Shown piece after piece: positions 1 to 9,399 of a stretch of 64,000 nucleotides of DNA (position 1 is the stretch's first letter; the number at the start of each line of letters is the position of its first letter). This DNA comes from Casp-alpha2 sp036337015 (GTDB lineage Bacteria > Pseudomonadota > Alphaproteobacteria > Rhodospirillales > Casp-alpha2): positions 186,001-250,000 of the forward strand of contig JAYZEZ010000005.1 of the NCBI GenBank assembly GCA_036337015.1. Direction: 5' to 3'. The notes beneath the pieces are model-generated. The model worked only from the letters and a program-made list of their open reading frames with translations, was not told where the DNA came from and did not search any database. Position numbers and translations under genes: made by a program.

Positions 1-177
1 GGATACTTGATTATTAAATCGCAACAGGAGGTCTTCGCTAGAATCATCGAGTTCATCTAGAATTTCAAACTTATTGGTCTTGCCTCCAGTATACAAGTCG
101 TAAACTTGCTTCAATATCGAGTGTAAATTGTTGCCAGCACAACCTCTTGCAGATGGACAGGTATTACAAGATCGCAA
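1..177 (-). CDS. Cys-rich hypothetical protein, 3' end cut by window edge
   Basis: An open frame of 59 codons runs without a stop to the left edge, so the C-terminus is missing. It opens with TTG at 177, preceded by a good ribosome site (GGAGGA, about 5 nt upstream on the minus strand). The N-terminus carries three closely spaced cysteines (RSCNTCPSARGC, residues 2-13), suggesting a metal or Fe-S site; the rest of the visible part is acidic. I do not recognise the family. The strong ribosome site and the Cys spacing are the grounds for calling a gene; function is unknown. Confidence 0.55.
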   Translation of the reverse strand, partial: MRSCNTCPSARGCAGNNLHSILKQVYDLYTGGKTNKFEILDELDDSSEDLLLRFNNQVS

Positions 178-409
178 AATTTCCTCCAATTTATAATTTT
201 GTTAACTTGAATTAAATTATAAGTTATTAAAACTAAGGATTAAGATTGGATCTTAAAAATTAAAAAAAGAAAATTACAATATAACTATATAATAGAATAA
301 AGATAAAATAATTTTAAATTATTTTTTATAGTTTTACGTTTAGAAATACTTAATAATTTAGACTCCTCAATTGTACATTTATATAATTTGAACTGTTAGG
401 TTTTCCAGT

Positions 410-652
410 ATGGAAAAATTAAAAAAAACTAAAAATAATGTTAAAGACAAGAACAAAAACGTTAACAAGGAAGCAACACAATCAACTTCTGAAAGTAGCT
501 CAATTGAAAAAACTGCAGAAAGCGTTTCAGAAAAATCTGTAGAGTCTCCAAAGTCAGCTTCACAACGTTCAATTAGCCATTTTTCAAGTATCTCTTCTAA
601 AGAATACCGCTCCGGATGGACAAAAATCTTTGGCAAAAAGAAAAAAAATTAA
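410..652 (+). CDS. small Lys/Ser-rich hypothetical protein
   Basis: An 80-residue, low-complexity protein. Residues 2-20 are Lys/Asn-rich, the middle is Ser/Glu-rich, and the end is a short ordered-looking segment (EYRSGWTKIFG) followed by a poly-Lys tail. It has no signal peptide or membrane segment, so it is probably cytoplasmic and largely disordered. The ribosome site is weak. The opposite frame is also open, as expected for such composition, but gives no plausible protein. The aromatic C-terminal motif may be the conserved functional part. Family not recognised. Confidence 0.5.
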   Translation: MEKLKKTKNNVKDKNKNVNKEATQSTSESSSIEKTAESVSEKSVESPKSASQRSISHFSSISSKEYRSGWTKIFGKKKKN

Positions 653-702
653 AAACACTTCACTAAAGCTTTTTTAATAACTCTAATCTATGAAAATATA
701 TT

Positions 703-1407
703 CTAGGTATGCCAACCACGGGACCGTTGAAAAAGGTCTGTAATCCAATAAAGTTGGGCACCTATTGCTCCCAGTGGTAATAACACCCAAGTCAAATTAA
801 ACATTGCTAGACCAAAAACAATTATACAAAAGTCAGCTCGGCTGAGTTTATGAAATATGTATATCATCCAATCAGTAAAATCCTCAGGTTTTCGTTTTCC
901 CATAGCTAGTTGTTCACGGTTTTGAGAAACTGGATTTTGATTAGTCTTCGAATGAAAACCAAGGTCGATAAGATAGTCGATAGTTGCACCTACGGTTGCT
1001 GCTAGACCAAACCAAAACCAAATTAAATCACTAGTAGCAGTATAAACACCGTAACCAAGACTGGTGAAAAACGCTCCGTCAACTAGCCAGTCAGAAAAAT
1101 CGTCAAATTGCGCACCCCATTCTGAAGACAATTTCTTTTGTCGAGCTATTTCACCATCGCAATTATCAAGGGTATAGCAAATAATTAATAAAACTCCACC
1201 TAAGATACTTGCATAACGAGTTCCAATACAAAAGAACATAGCTCCAATTAGGCCAAAAGTTAGAGACAAAGCCGTCACTTGATTTGGCGAAACCGGTAGC
1301 TTTAACAAAATTAATGTTAACGGATAAGAAAGGTGCCGGGTGATTGGTAACAATTCAGTTGGTCGAACCAAACTATAATTACATCCACTAATCGATTTTT
1401 TAGCCAT
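703..1407 (-). CDS. CDP-alcohol phosphatidyltransferase family protein (copy 1)
   Basis: A 234-residue polytopic membrane enzyme with an intact CDP-alcohol phosphotransferase signature at residues 81-106: D81, D84-G85, A88-R89, G98, D102 and D106 have the exact DG-AR-G-D-D spacing, so it should be catalytically active. The family transfers a phospho-group from a CDP-linked lipid or alcohol to a second alcohol. Here the acceptor cannot be read from sequence. It is divergent from hpnL, and a second family member closes the hopanoid cluster at 6216-6827, suggesting a lipid or hopanoid head-group role. It differs too much from pgsA or pssA for me to assign either name. Confidence 0.85.
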   Translation of the reverse strand: MAKKSISGCNYSLVRPTELLPITRHLSYPLTLILLKLPVSPNQVTALSLTFGLIGAMFFCIGTRYASILGGVLLIICYTLDNCDGEIARQKKLSSEWGAQFDDFSDWLVDGAFFTSLGYGVYTATSDLIWFWFGLAATVGATIDYLIDLGFHSKTNQNPVSQNREQLAMGKRKPEDFTDWMIYIFHKLSRADFCIIVFGLAMFNLTWVLLPLGAIGAQLYWITDLFQRSRGWHT

Positions 1408-1646
1408 GGAAATATCACTTTTAAATGCTTATAAAAAAACAAACCTTACCGAAATTTGTCTAATGATGTATTTCTATTGATGCAAGGATCAAAATTGTCT
1501 GACCTGAGAAAATTTCTAGCCTGATAAATAAAAACTTTAACAATCCAACTAAAAAAACAAGTGCCTTAAAATAAGACTTACAATATCTGTATTTAGATAC
1601 TCTTATGTTAGCGGAATAAAAATCATAAGATTACAGGAGAAATTAA

Positions 1647-2648
1647 ATGAAAGTTGCCTCCTATATCGGATTGGCAGTTGGACTTCTAGTAATGACAGGA
1701 TTGATCGCCTGGCAAGGAGTCATGGAAGTTGGTGGTCTTTTGTTTTCCACAGGCTGGACATTATTATGGGTGCCTGTTATTTGGATTCCCTCTATCTTAA
1801 TGAATGCGCGATGCTGGCAAATCTTGTTTGCTCCTGGATTCGGACCAACATTTCGACAAGCTTTCTTTGCTCAATGGATGGGACGTGCTGTTAATACATT
1901 ACTCCCAGTTGCATCTCTTGGCGGAGAAGTTGTAAAAGCCAGAACTCTAATTCTTTGGGGAATAAAACCGACCCATGCAAGTGCCTCTGCAATAGTTGAT
2001 AAAACCATACAAGCATTAACAACCATTCTTTGGGGCGTCACTGGCACAATAATTTTAGCTTATCTAGCACTTGATAATAAACTTGCCACCTCAATATTAA
2101 TCAGTATTGCAATTGTTGGTTCTGGTATAGCCGGATTCATAATAATACAAAAAGCCGGATTATTTGGCTTTATCGTTAAGTCTGCTCATAAAGTAACTAA
2201 ATCAAATGTCATTAAAGATTTAATAAACGTAGCTGGTGCTACAGATAAAACTGTTAATGAACTATATAAATTACATAGTAAGCTAGCTGTAGCCACACTA
2301 TGGAGACTAATTGCCCTAATATCTCAAACTGGGGAAGTTTGGCTTGCTGCCTACTTGCTAGGAAGTCCAATAAGTATTATTGAAGCATTGCTATTAAAAA
2401 GCTTAAGTAGCACCTTGAGTGATTTTGCCTTTATTATTCCTAACAGCTACGGTGTCCAAGAGGGGGCATTTGTGGTTCTTGGTGGATTGATTGGGCTCTC
2501 GCCTAATGTTGCTTTAGCAATTTCTTTAACGATCCGAATTCGAGAATTTTTGATTGATGTTCCAGGCTTAGTTTTGTGGCAGCATAATGAAGGACGCTTC
2601 TTCTTAACACGCATTAGATCGACAAAAAGCAAAGATATAGTAGATTAA
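1647..2648 (+). CDS. hpnL: HpnL-like hopanoid-associated membrane protein
   Basis: A 333-residue integral membrane protein with a hydrophobic N-terminus and about eight further hydrophobic segments, resembling the transmembrane domain of lysylphosphatidylglycerol synthase (UPF0104), the family of HpnL. These proteins are thought to be lipid flippases; a role in moving or exposing modified hopanoids is inference. The start has a clear ribosome site (AGGAGA, 6 nt upstream). It lies upstream of hpnI, hpnJ and hpnK in the same direction with a 123-nt gap, which is the main reason for the HpnL name over a generic UPF0104 label. Confidence 0.8.
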   Translation: MKVASYIGLAVGLLVMTGLIAWQGVMEVGGLLFSTGWTLLWVPVIWIPSILMNARCWQILFAPGFGPTFRQAFFAQWMGRAVNTLLPVASLGGEVVKARTLILWGIKPTHASASAIVDKTIQALTTILWGVTGTIILAYLALDNKLATSILISIAIVGSGIAGFIIIQKAGLFGFIVKSAHKVTKSNVIKDLINVAGATDKTVNELYKLHSKLAVATLWRLIALISQTGEVWLAAYLLGSPISIIEALLLKSLSSTLSDFAFIIPNSYGVQEGAFVVLGGLIGLSPNVALAISLTIRIREFLIDVPGLVLWQHNEGRFFLTRIRSTKSKDIVD

Positions 2649-2771
2649 TAACTTGGAAGTAGATTTATGAGAAATTAACTACAAATTTCGATAATAATAA
2701 TTTCTTTGAAGCCTAATCATAGTTTAATCTTTAAAGAACTTAATTAATGTAAGGTAATTCTTGGATTTTGA

Positions 2772-4001
2772 ATGTCAGGTATAGTCACACTCTTTTCAAT
2801 TGGTTTATTAGGAGCATCAACACTTTTTTTGCTCGTAGCTATCTTAGTAGTACTATGGTTTGCTCGCAAAATACGCCAACCTAATTTGTTAGATCAATTA
2901 CCATCTATGACAATTTTAAAGCCTATTTGTGGACTTGAAGAAAGACTAGAAGAAAACCTGTGTAGTTTTTGTGATCAAGACTTTCCTGCCTACCAAATAA
3001 TTTTTGCAGTTCAGGATCGTAGAGACCCAGCCATCCCTATTATCAAAAAGGTCATTTCTAAATTTCCAGACAAGGACTTATCTCTGACAGTAAATGAGCG
3101 TGTCCATGGCAAAAATTTGAAGGCTAGTAACCTTGTAAATATGTTTGAAAAGGCCCGACATGATATTATTGTAGTAGCCGATAGCGACGTCCGCGTTAAA
3201 CGCGATTACCTAAAATCGATTGCCACCCCTTTCTTTAACAACAATGTTGCTGCAGCTACCTGTCTATATTCTGGTGCTGGTGACAGAAATTTAGCTTCAC
3301 GATTAGGTGTAATGTTCATGAACGATTGGTTTTTACCATCAGCGCTTATTTCAGCATTTTTTGTCGATTTAAAATACTGTTTTGGAGCAACTATGGCCAT
3401 ACGTCGCGACGTTTTAAATAAAATTGGTGGATTTGAAGCGCTAACAAATTTTTTAGCTGACGATTATATGTTAGGAAAAGCTGTCGTTAAACAGGGCTAT
3501 AAGGTAGCTTTGGTTCCTTATATAGTAGAAAATATAGTTTCGGAAAGTAATTTAAAGTCCTTATTCTATCATGAGCTTCGCTGGGCGCGAACAATTCGTT
3601 CGGTTCAGCCTAAAGGATATACAATGTCTTTCATAACTGAAGCTTTTCCCATTTCCATTCTGACCGGAATGTTCATCTATTTATATTCTTCATCACTTGC
3701 TTGGACTATTTTACCAATAATCACAACTCTAACCTTAAGGATAACCCTTCACTGCATTGTCCAAAAGAATCTAGCAAGGAGTGCTGTATATACGCCTTGG
3801 CTCATCCCTGCTCGAGACTTATTCACACTGGGAGTTCGAATAGTAAGCCTTTTTGGACGCAAAGTGCGTTGGCGCGGTCAAACTATGATTGTCTGCAAAG
3901 AAGGGCGTCTATCTCCTTTATTCAAACAATCCTCAAAGAAAACAAAAAAAATTGGTACACAAAATGAAAAAGACACTGCTTCTCAGCCCACCTACGTTTG
4001 A
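2772..4001 (+). CDS. hpnI: Hopanoid biosynthesis glycosyltransferase HpnI
   Basis: A 409-residue GT2-type membrane glycosyltransferase. An N-terminal membrane helix (about residues 5-30) precedes the catalytic domain with its metal-binding DSD (137-139), a DD pair (230-231) and an LRW version of the QxxRW motif (259-261), followed by two C-terminal membrane segments. HpnI is known to add N-acetylglucosamine to bacteriohopanetetrol, using UDP-GlcNAc. Its 3' end overlaps hpnJ by 38 nt, so the two are almost certainly co-translated. The basic C-terminal tail of about 30 residues looks disordered. Confidence 0.9.
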   Translation: MSGIVTLFSIGLLGASTLFLLVAILVVLWFARKIRQPNLLDQLPSMTILKPICGLEERLEENLCSFCDQDFPAYQIIFAVQDRRDPAIPIIKKVISKFPDKDLSLTVNERVHGKNLKASNLVNMFEKARHDIIVVADSDVRVKRDYLKSIATPFFNNNVAAATCLYSGAGDRNLASRLGVMFMNDWFLPSALISAFFVDLKYCFGATMAIRRDVLNKIGGFEALTNFLADDYMLGKAVVKQGYKVALVPYIVENIVSESNLKSLFYHELRWARTIRSVQPKGYTMSFITEAFPISILTGMFIYLYSSSLAWTILPIITTLTLRITLHCIVQKNLARSAVYTPWLIPARDLFTLGVRIVSLFGRKVRWRGQTMIVCKEGRLSPLFKQSSKKTKKIGTQNEKDTASQPTYV

Positions 4002-5391
4002 CGGCTATGATGGGGGCGCGGGTTCACGTTACCAATGTAAACGTGAAGTTAAATCCTTCTGGTACCCAACTTGGTTAGCACAACTTGCAGCCCTTGTACC
4101 TGATAGTAAGTTAATAGATGCGCCGGCTAGGGGGCTAACACTTGATGCCCTTCTTATAACAGCAAGTAATTACGAGTTTCTTGTTATTTATACAAGCACA
4201 CCATCTTTTATGAACGATATAAAGGTGGCAGAAGCTTACAAGAAAAAGAATCCCGATCTATTGATAGGATTTTGTGGTGCTCATGTGGCAATTAACAATG
4301 AAGCATCTATTCTAGCATCACCTGCAATCGACTTTGTTTGTGATACAGAATTTGATTTCACTATTCAGGAGATTGCTCAGGGGGAGTCTTTAGAAAATGT
4401 AGTTGGCATTACTATTTTGAAGGATGGCAAACCCTATTTCACCGGGAAAAGGCCACTAATCAATGATATGGATACCCTGCCATGGGTCACTAAGGTATAT
4501 AAGCGAGACCTAGTAACCACGGACTATTATAATGGCTATATGCTTCATCCCTACATGTCTCTTTATACAGGCCGAGGATGCAAGTCGAGATGCACGTTTT
4601 GTCTATGGCCACAAACAATTGCCGGACACAACTACCGCACACGTTCAGTAAAGGCTATAGTTGCTGAAATAGAATGGGCCCGAGACAATTTCCCAGAAAT
4701 AAAAGAGTTCTTCTTTGACGATGATACACTTACAGATAACCGTGAGCACGTTGAGTCACTAGCAATAGAGCTGGGGAAACTCGGCATAACCTGGTCATGT
4801 AACGCTAAAGCTAATGTTCCGTATAATACTCTTAAAATCATGAAAGAAAACGGCCTACGTTTACTTCTTGTAGGCTACGAATCAGGTGATCAAAAAATTC
4901 TTCACAATATTAAAAAAGGAATCTTAGTCGAAGGAGCTAAAAAATTTACTCGTGATTGCCATGATCTTGGCATCATTATTCATGGCACTTTTATAATGGG
5001 CTTGCCAGGGGAAACCCGGGAAACTATAGAAGCAACGATTCAGTATGCTCAAGAAATTAATCCTAAGACAATCCAAGTATCACTGCCTGCAGCATATCCT
5101 GGGACTTTTTTATACAACCAAGCTAAAGAAAATGGTTGGCTTATTGCAGAAGATAGCAACCAATTGGTATCTGATGATGGCGTACAAAACAGTATCCTTG
5201 ATTACCCGCATTTATCGCGAGAAGAAATTTTTGAAGCGGTCGACATGTTTTACAAACGCTTCTATTTTCGACCACGTAAAATGGCTTCACTATTTCTGGA
5301 TATGTGCAGAGATTGGTCGGTAATGAAAAGACAATTGAGAGAAGGCGTCGAGTTCTTTCGTTTCTTATGGGGCCGGGAGAATACGGTCTGA
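3964..5391 (+). CDS. hpnJ: Hopanoid biosynthesis radical SAM protein HpnJ
   Basis: A 475-residue protein with an N-terminal cobalamin-binding-like domain (about 1-190) and a radical SAM core opened by the 4Fe-4S motif C206-K-S-R-C210-T-F-C213. HpnJ converts hopanoid-linked glucosamine to the cyclitol ether by ring contraction, acting after HpnI and HpnK. The ATG at 3964 is preferred over an in-frame TTG 75 nt upstream because the family begins at MKKTLLL-SPPTF. The gene overlaps hpnI by 38 nt and hpnK by 25 nt. Confidence 0.9.
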   Translation: MKKTLLLSPPTFDGYDGGAGSRYQCKREVKSFWYPTWLAQLAALVPDSKLIDAPARGLTLDALLITASNYEFLVIYTSTPSFMNDIKVAEAYKKKNPDLLIGFCGAHVAINNEASILASPAIDFVCDTEFDFTIQEIAQGESLENVVGITILKDGKPYFTGKRPLINDMDTLPWVTKVYKRDLVTTDYYNGYMLHPYMSLYTGRGCKSRCTFCLWPQTIAGHNYRTRSVKAIVAEIEWARDNFPEIKEFFFDDDTLTDNREHVESLAIELGKLGITWSCNAKANVPYNTLKIMKENGLRLLLVGYESGDQKILHNIKKGILVEGAKKFTRDCHDLGIIIHGTFIMGLPGETRETIEATIQYAQEINPKTIQVSLPAAYPGTFLYNQAKENGWLIAEDSNQLVSDDGVQNSILDYPHLSREEIFEAVDMFYKRFYFRPRKMASLFLDMCRDWSVMKRQLREGVEFFRFLWGRENTV

Positions 5392-6194
5392 AACGCTTAA
5401 TTATAACAGCCGATGACTACGGTACATCTTTGCCTGTAAACAAAGCAGTGGAAAATGCTCACAAAAAAGGCATACTCACATCTACGAGTTTGATGGTTGG
5501 TGGACAATTTGCAAAAGATGCCATAATACGAACAAAAAAATTACCTAAATTAAGAGTGGGCCTTCACATAGTGGTGGTAAGAGGATCCTCGCTATTATCC
5601 CCAGAAACTATACCAGACCTTGTAGATAAAGATGGATACTTTGATCGAAACTTAGTTCGTGCTGGATTTCGATATTTCTTCATACCACGTGTTCGAAAGC
5701 AATTAGCAGCAGAAATTCGGGCTCAATTTGAGGCTTTTCAAAAAACTGGCCTTTCTCTCGATCACGTTAATGCACATAACCATATGCAAATACATCCAAC
5801 TGTACTTAATCTAATTATTAGAATTGGTAAAGAATTTGGCCTCTCGGCTATTAGAGTTCCCTATGAGCCACGATATGGAACGTTTCTTTTGCCATGGATT
5901 AAATTAATGAAAAGGAAAGCAAAAAAAGCCAAATTACAATTTAACGATTTTATTTTTGGAATTCATGATACTGGTCGAATAAATATTGATTGCTTAGTTC
6001 GATTAATTAACAGTCTTCCTGATGGAGTTTCAGAAATTTTAATGCACCCTGCAACAGGCCCTTCTGATGGAATAGAGCCAGAAGCTATAAACTACCAATT
6101 CGAGGCTGAATATAAAGCGCTCATTGATCCTGTAGTTAAAGACATTGTTACAAGGACAGGGGTGAAACTCATTTCTTTTTGCGACCTAAATTAG
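5367..6194 (+). CDS. hpnK: Hopanoid biosynthesis deacetylase HpnK (YdjC/ChbG-like)
   Basis: A 275-residue YdjC/ChbG-type carbohydrate deacetylase. The N-terminal TADDYG motif supplies metal-binding Asp, and later GLHI and HVNAHNHMQIHP segments supply His ligands. In hopanoid loci HpnK removes acetyl from BHT-N-acetylglucosamine before HpnJ acts. The start is ambiguous: ATG 5367 lacks a near ribosome site, whereas CTG 5388 has GGGAGA 7 nt upstream and would give an N-terminus reading MKRLIITADDYG, like the family. Either way it overlaps the end of hpnJ. Confidence 0.87.
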   Translation: MGPGEYGLKRLIITADDYGTSLPVNKAVENAHKKGILTSTSLMVGGQFAKDAIIRTKKLPKLRVGLHIVVVRGSSLLSPETIPDLVDKDGYFDRNLVRAGFRYFFIPRVRKQLAAEIRAQFEAFQKTGLSLDHVNAHNHMQIHPTVLNLIIRIGKEFGLSAIRVPYEPRYGTFLLPWIKLMKRKAKKAKLQFNDFIFGIHDTGRINIDCLVRLINSLPDGVSEILMHPATGPSDGIEPEAINYQFEAEYKALIDPVVKDIVTRTGVKLISFCDLN

Positions 6195-6215
6195 TTAGAT
6201 TACGAAGGAAAAAAA

Positions 6216-6827
6216 ATGGTAGGTGATTCATGGACACATAAAATTGCTCGCATCTGCGTTCGACCTCTTGTTAATACCCCCGTTTCCCCTAATCATCTAA
6301 CCGTATTACGACTTTTGACAGGGGTTGCAGCTTGTTTTGCCTTTGCCATAGGAGATAAATATTGGGATTTTTGGGGTGGCTGGCTTTGGCTTCTATCGGC
6401 TTTTCTTGATAGAGCAGACGGGGAACTCGCCCGTTATTCTGGAAAAATCTCACTTGCTGGACATAAGTTTGATATGTTAGCCGATACTACTGTAACCTCT
6501 TTGTTTTTTATTAGTATTGGAATTGGCATCCGCGATACGGAACTGGGAAATCTCACGATCATAGCAGGTGCAATGGGATCAATTGGAGTACTCGCAGCAG
6601 AAAATTTAGCAGAGACTCTCGACCAAATGAAGGCAGGCATCGGAGAAAAGGCTTATGGAGGCCACTGGGGTTTCGATTTTGATGATATACTCTATTTATT
6701 TGCTCCAATAGTATGGCTAGGCTGGCAACTACCCTTTGTACTAGGCGCCTCTATAGGTGCACCTATTTTTGCAGTTTATACTTGGAATAAGCTACGTTGT
6801 TTTAAAAATATTAAAGAGAAATTATAG
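6216..6827 (+). CDS. CDP-alcohol phosphatidyltransferase family protein (copy 2)
   Basis: A 203-residue membrane enzyme with the complete family signature at residues 65-90 (D65, D68-G69, A72-R73, G82, D86, D90). Before it sits a TPVSPNHLTVLRL segment, the usual first-helix motif, which copy 1 also has in variant form. It follows hpnK by 21 nt with an AAGGAA ribosome site, so it is probably in the hopanoid operon. The substrate is not evident. It could attach a phospho-alcohol to a hopanoid or make a phospholipid used with hopanoids. It is shorter than typical PgsA or PssA context genes, and neither name is supported. Confidence 0.85.
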   Translation: MVGDSWTHKIARICVRPLVNTPVSPNHLTVLRLLTGVAACFAFAIGDKYWDFWGGWLWLLSAFLDRADGELARYSGKISLAGHKFDMLADTTVTSLFFISIGIGIRDTELGNLTIIAGAMGSIGVLAAENLAETLDQMKAGIGEKAYGGHWGFDFDDILYLFAPIVWLGWQLPFVLGASIGAPIFAVYTWNKLRCFKNIKEKL

Positions 6828-7030
6828 GATTAATTTAAAATTACTAATTTAAGTATTTTAGAATTCTAAGTTTGGAAAGCGGATGACTTAAATAGTTTTT
6901 TTTGCTATTCTTAGTCTAAATAATTATATAAATAAAAAAATTTAGAATTTTTGATTTAATTCATTAAATAAAACTCAAATTATTAAAATAAACGCTTTGT
7001 ATATCACTACTAAAACGGCACTGTATAATT

Positions 7031-8533
7031 ATGGTCGCGGACCATTCAAATCAATTTCAATTTGACAACACCTATGCAAAATTGCCTGAGCGTTTCTATG
7101 CTCGACTAAATCCAACACCTGTTAGAAAGCCGGGTCTCATAAAAATAAATCGATTGCTTGCAAATAACATTGGTCTAGATCCAAATTTTTTAGAAACAAC
7201 AGATGGTATAAAAATCTTAGCAGGGAATCTGGTTCCAAATGGGGCTGATCCAATTGCTATGGCTTATGCTGGCCATCAATTTGGTGGCTGGGTCCCCCAG
7301 CTAGGCGATGGGCGTGCAATCTTACTCGGTGAGATAATTGGTACAGACGGTTTTCGATATGATCTACATCTTAAAGGATCAGGTCAAACTCCATTTTCTC
7401 GTAATGGAGATGGTAGGGCTTGGATTGGTCCAGTGCTGCGTGAATATATTTTATCCGAAGCAATGGAGAGTTTAGGCATCCCAACAACACGAACACTTGC
7501 AGCCATCACAACAGGTGAAACAATTTTTCGTGAGAAAATTTATCCTGGAGCTCTGCTAGTGCGGATCGCTAGGAGTCATATCCGAGTGGGGACTCTCCAA
7601 TATTTTGCAGCTAAAAAAGATACTGATGCACTAGAGCTGCTTTCAAACTATATAATTCAAAGACATTTTCCTGAGATACAAAATTCTTCCAACCCTTACA
7701 TAGCACTACTTGAAAGTGTTATGTCATTACAAGCTCAACTTATAGCCAAATGGATGGCAGTAGGGTTTATTCACGGAGTTATGAATACAGATAACATGTC
7801 ACTTGCAGGTGAAACAATCGACTATGGGCCCTGCGCCTTCATGGACAACTATCATCCTGGAAAAGTTTTTAGTTCAATTGATCAAATGGGTAGATATGCA
7901 TATGGCAATCAGCCAATTATAGCTCACTGGAATCTATCCTGTTTTGCTTCTGCGATACTTTCCTTGATTAGTAATAATGAAAAAATTGCAATTGAAGCTG
8001 CGACTCAAACACTCAACCAATTTCCAAAATTATACGAAAATGCATGGTCTTCTGCATTTTGTTCAAAAATTGGCTTATTCAATCAACAGAAAGATGATTC
8101 AGATCTGGTCAAAGAACTATTAGATTGCATGTCAGAAAACAAGGCCGACTTTACTTTAACATTTCGAAATCTTTGCCATTTATTTGAAAAAGCTGATCAA
8201 GAAAGCGACGTTCATGATAATTGTTTTACCTCTCTCTTTGAAGATCAGACAGCATCAAAAGAATGGCTAATGAAATGGCGACAACGCCTTACCTTGGAGA
8301 ATAAAATAGACTCAAAAAGACAAAAAGGAATGCGTGCCGTAAACCCTGCATACATTCCTCGTAATCACCGCGTTGAAGAAGTAATTTTAGCTGCACTTAA
8401 AGGAAATTTTTCTCCCTTTGAAAAATTGAATAACGTTTTATCAAAACCCTTCAGCGATCAAACTGAAAATATTGAATTTCAACGTCCACCTCGTCCAGAA
8501 GAAATAATCACTAAAACTTACTGTGGTACTTAA
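7031..8533 (+). CDS. selO: Protein adenylyltransferase SelO (YdiU family)
   Basis: A 500-residue full-length SelO pseudokinase, which transfers AMP from ATP to Ser/Thr/Tyr of proteins, linked in other bacteria to redox stress. Conserved stretches are visible: AGHQFGGWVPQLGDGRA, the lysine-bearing HLKGSGQTPFSR, an LREYILSEAM helix with the glutamate, and GVMNTDNMS followed by the metal-binding Asp in TIDYGPCAF. It stands alone after a 200-nt AT-rich gap, with only a weak ribosome site at its ATG. The C-terminus is ordinary except for a Cys in its last three residues (CGT). Confidence 0.93.
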   Translation: MVADHSNQFQFDNTYAKLPERFYARLNPTPVRKPGLIKINRLLANNIGLDPNFLETTDGIKILAGNLVPNGADPIAMAYAGHQFGGWVPQLGDGRAILLGEIIGTDGFRYDLHLKGSGQTPFSRNGDGRAWIGPVLREYILSEAMESLGIPTTRTLAAITTGETIFREKIYPGALLVRIARSHIRVGTLQYFAAKKDTDALELLSNYIIQRHFPEIQNSSNPYIALLESVMSLQAQLIAKWMAVGFIHGVMNTDNMSLAGETIDYGPCAFMDNYHPGKVFSSIDQMGRYAYGNQPIIAHWNLSCFASAILSLISNNEKIAIEAATQTLNQFPKLYENAWSSAFCSKIGLFNQQKDDSDLVKELLDCMSENKADFTLTFRNLCHLFEKADQESDVHDNCFTSLFEDQTASKEWLMKWRQRLTLENKIDSKRQKGMRAVNPAYIPRNHRVEEVILAALKGNFSPFEKLNNVLSKPFSDQTENIEFQRPPRPEEIITKTYCGT

Positions 8534-8640
8534 GATATTTAAAAGCTATTTTATTAACTTAAATTAATCACTTTCTATTTACCTTAACTTCGCTGGAAAC
8601 TTGGATTGGCATTTCTTAAATGAACAGAATATAGACTAGC

Positions 8641-9399
8641 TCAAAGTCCTAACCAATCACGCATAACTCTGATAACCATAATAGTACCCACCACGACCAG
8701 AACCCATGCAACAAAATGTTTCAATGTTGTTTTAGAAACTGCATGAGCAACCCTTGCGCCAATGCTAGCCCCAATCATCAACGCTAATGCCAAAATAATT
8801 CCAATTTTTATGTCCACATAACTATAAATAAGATTGCCAGCTGTTGCTAAAATAGCTATGGGCAATTGAACCGCTTGACTAAGCCCAACGGCAGTCAAAA
8901 CAGGCACTTTCAACCAAACTAAAATTGGAACAAGTATCAAGGGACCACCAGTGCCACTTAGTGACGAACCAATGCCAGTAATAGTTCCCAAACCTATCAA
9001 TGTTGTTTTTTTTAAATCGGTTCCTTTTTTTTCTTCGCCACCACTTATGACTGCATTTGCCCCAACAAAAATAATCAGCATAGCAATGAAGAATTCCAAA
9101 CCCTGAGCAGGAATAATTGAAGACAAAAATGCCCCGGCAAACGCAGCAGGTATGGCACCTGCAAAAAGCCAGAATGCCATGCTCCAATTGATTGAACGCT
9201 GGCGTGCATAAAGTATGGCGCCAACAAGTCCACTAAAAATATAGCTAAACATAGCAGCGCATATTGCTACATGTATGCTTAAACCAAAGATCAAAGTTAA
9301 CATTGGAACTAGCAATACCCCGCCAATCCCTATACCGCCAATTAAGATTCCAATAAAAATACTTAAAAATCCAACCAACGCGAGGGTCGATATTTCCAT
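8641..9399 (-). CDS. TauE/SafE (TSUP) family membrane exporter
   Basis: A 252-residue protein with about eight hydrophobic helices and the Gly-rich first helix (GILIGGIGIGGVLLVP) and repeated GTGGPLILVPILV signature of the TSUP family. Members export sulfite, sulfoacetate or other small organosulfur anions; the actual substrate is not inferable. The start has AGGA about 9 nt upstream. It is a single gene on the minus strand, divergent from the class III alcohol dehydrogenase gene. Confidence 0.85.
   Translation of the reverse strand: MEISTLALVGFLSIFIGILIGGIGIGGVLLVPMLTLIFGLSIHVAICAAMFSYIFSGLVGAILYARQRSINWSMAFWLFAGAIPAAFAGAFLSSIIPAQGLEFFIAMLIIFVGANAVISGGEEKKGTDLKKTTLIGLGTITGIGSSLSGTGGPLILVPILVWLKVPVLTAVGLSQAVQLPIAILATAGNLIYSYVDIKIGIILALALMIGASIGARVAHAVSKTTLKHFVAWVLVVVGTIMVIRVMRDWLGL

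Noticed and set aside
3701..3967. Separate short frame overlapping the end of hpnI
   Set aside because: It is in another frame of a well-supported gene, has no ribosome site and no family resemblance.
7031..8533. SelO as a selenoprotein with an internal TGA
   Set aside because: The frame is uninterrupted and ends in an ordinary TAA; no Sec signal was sought or seen.
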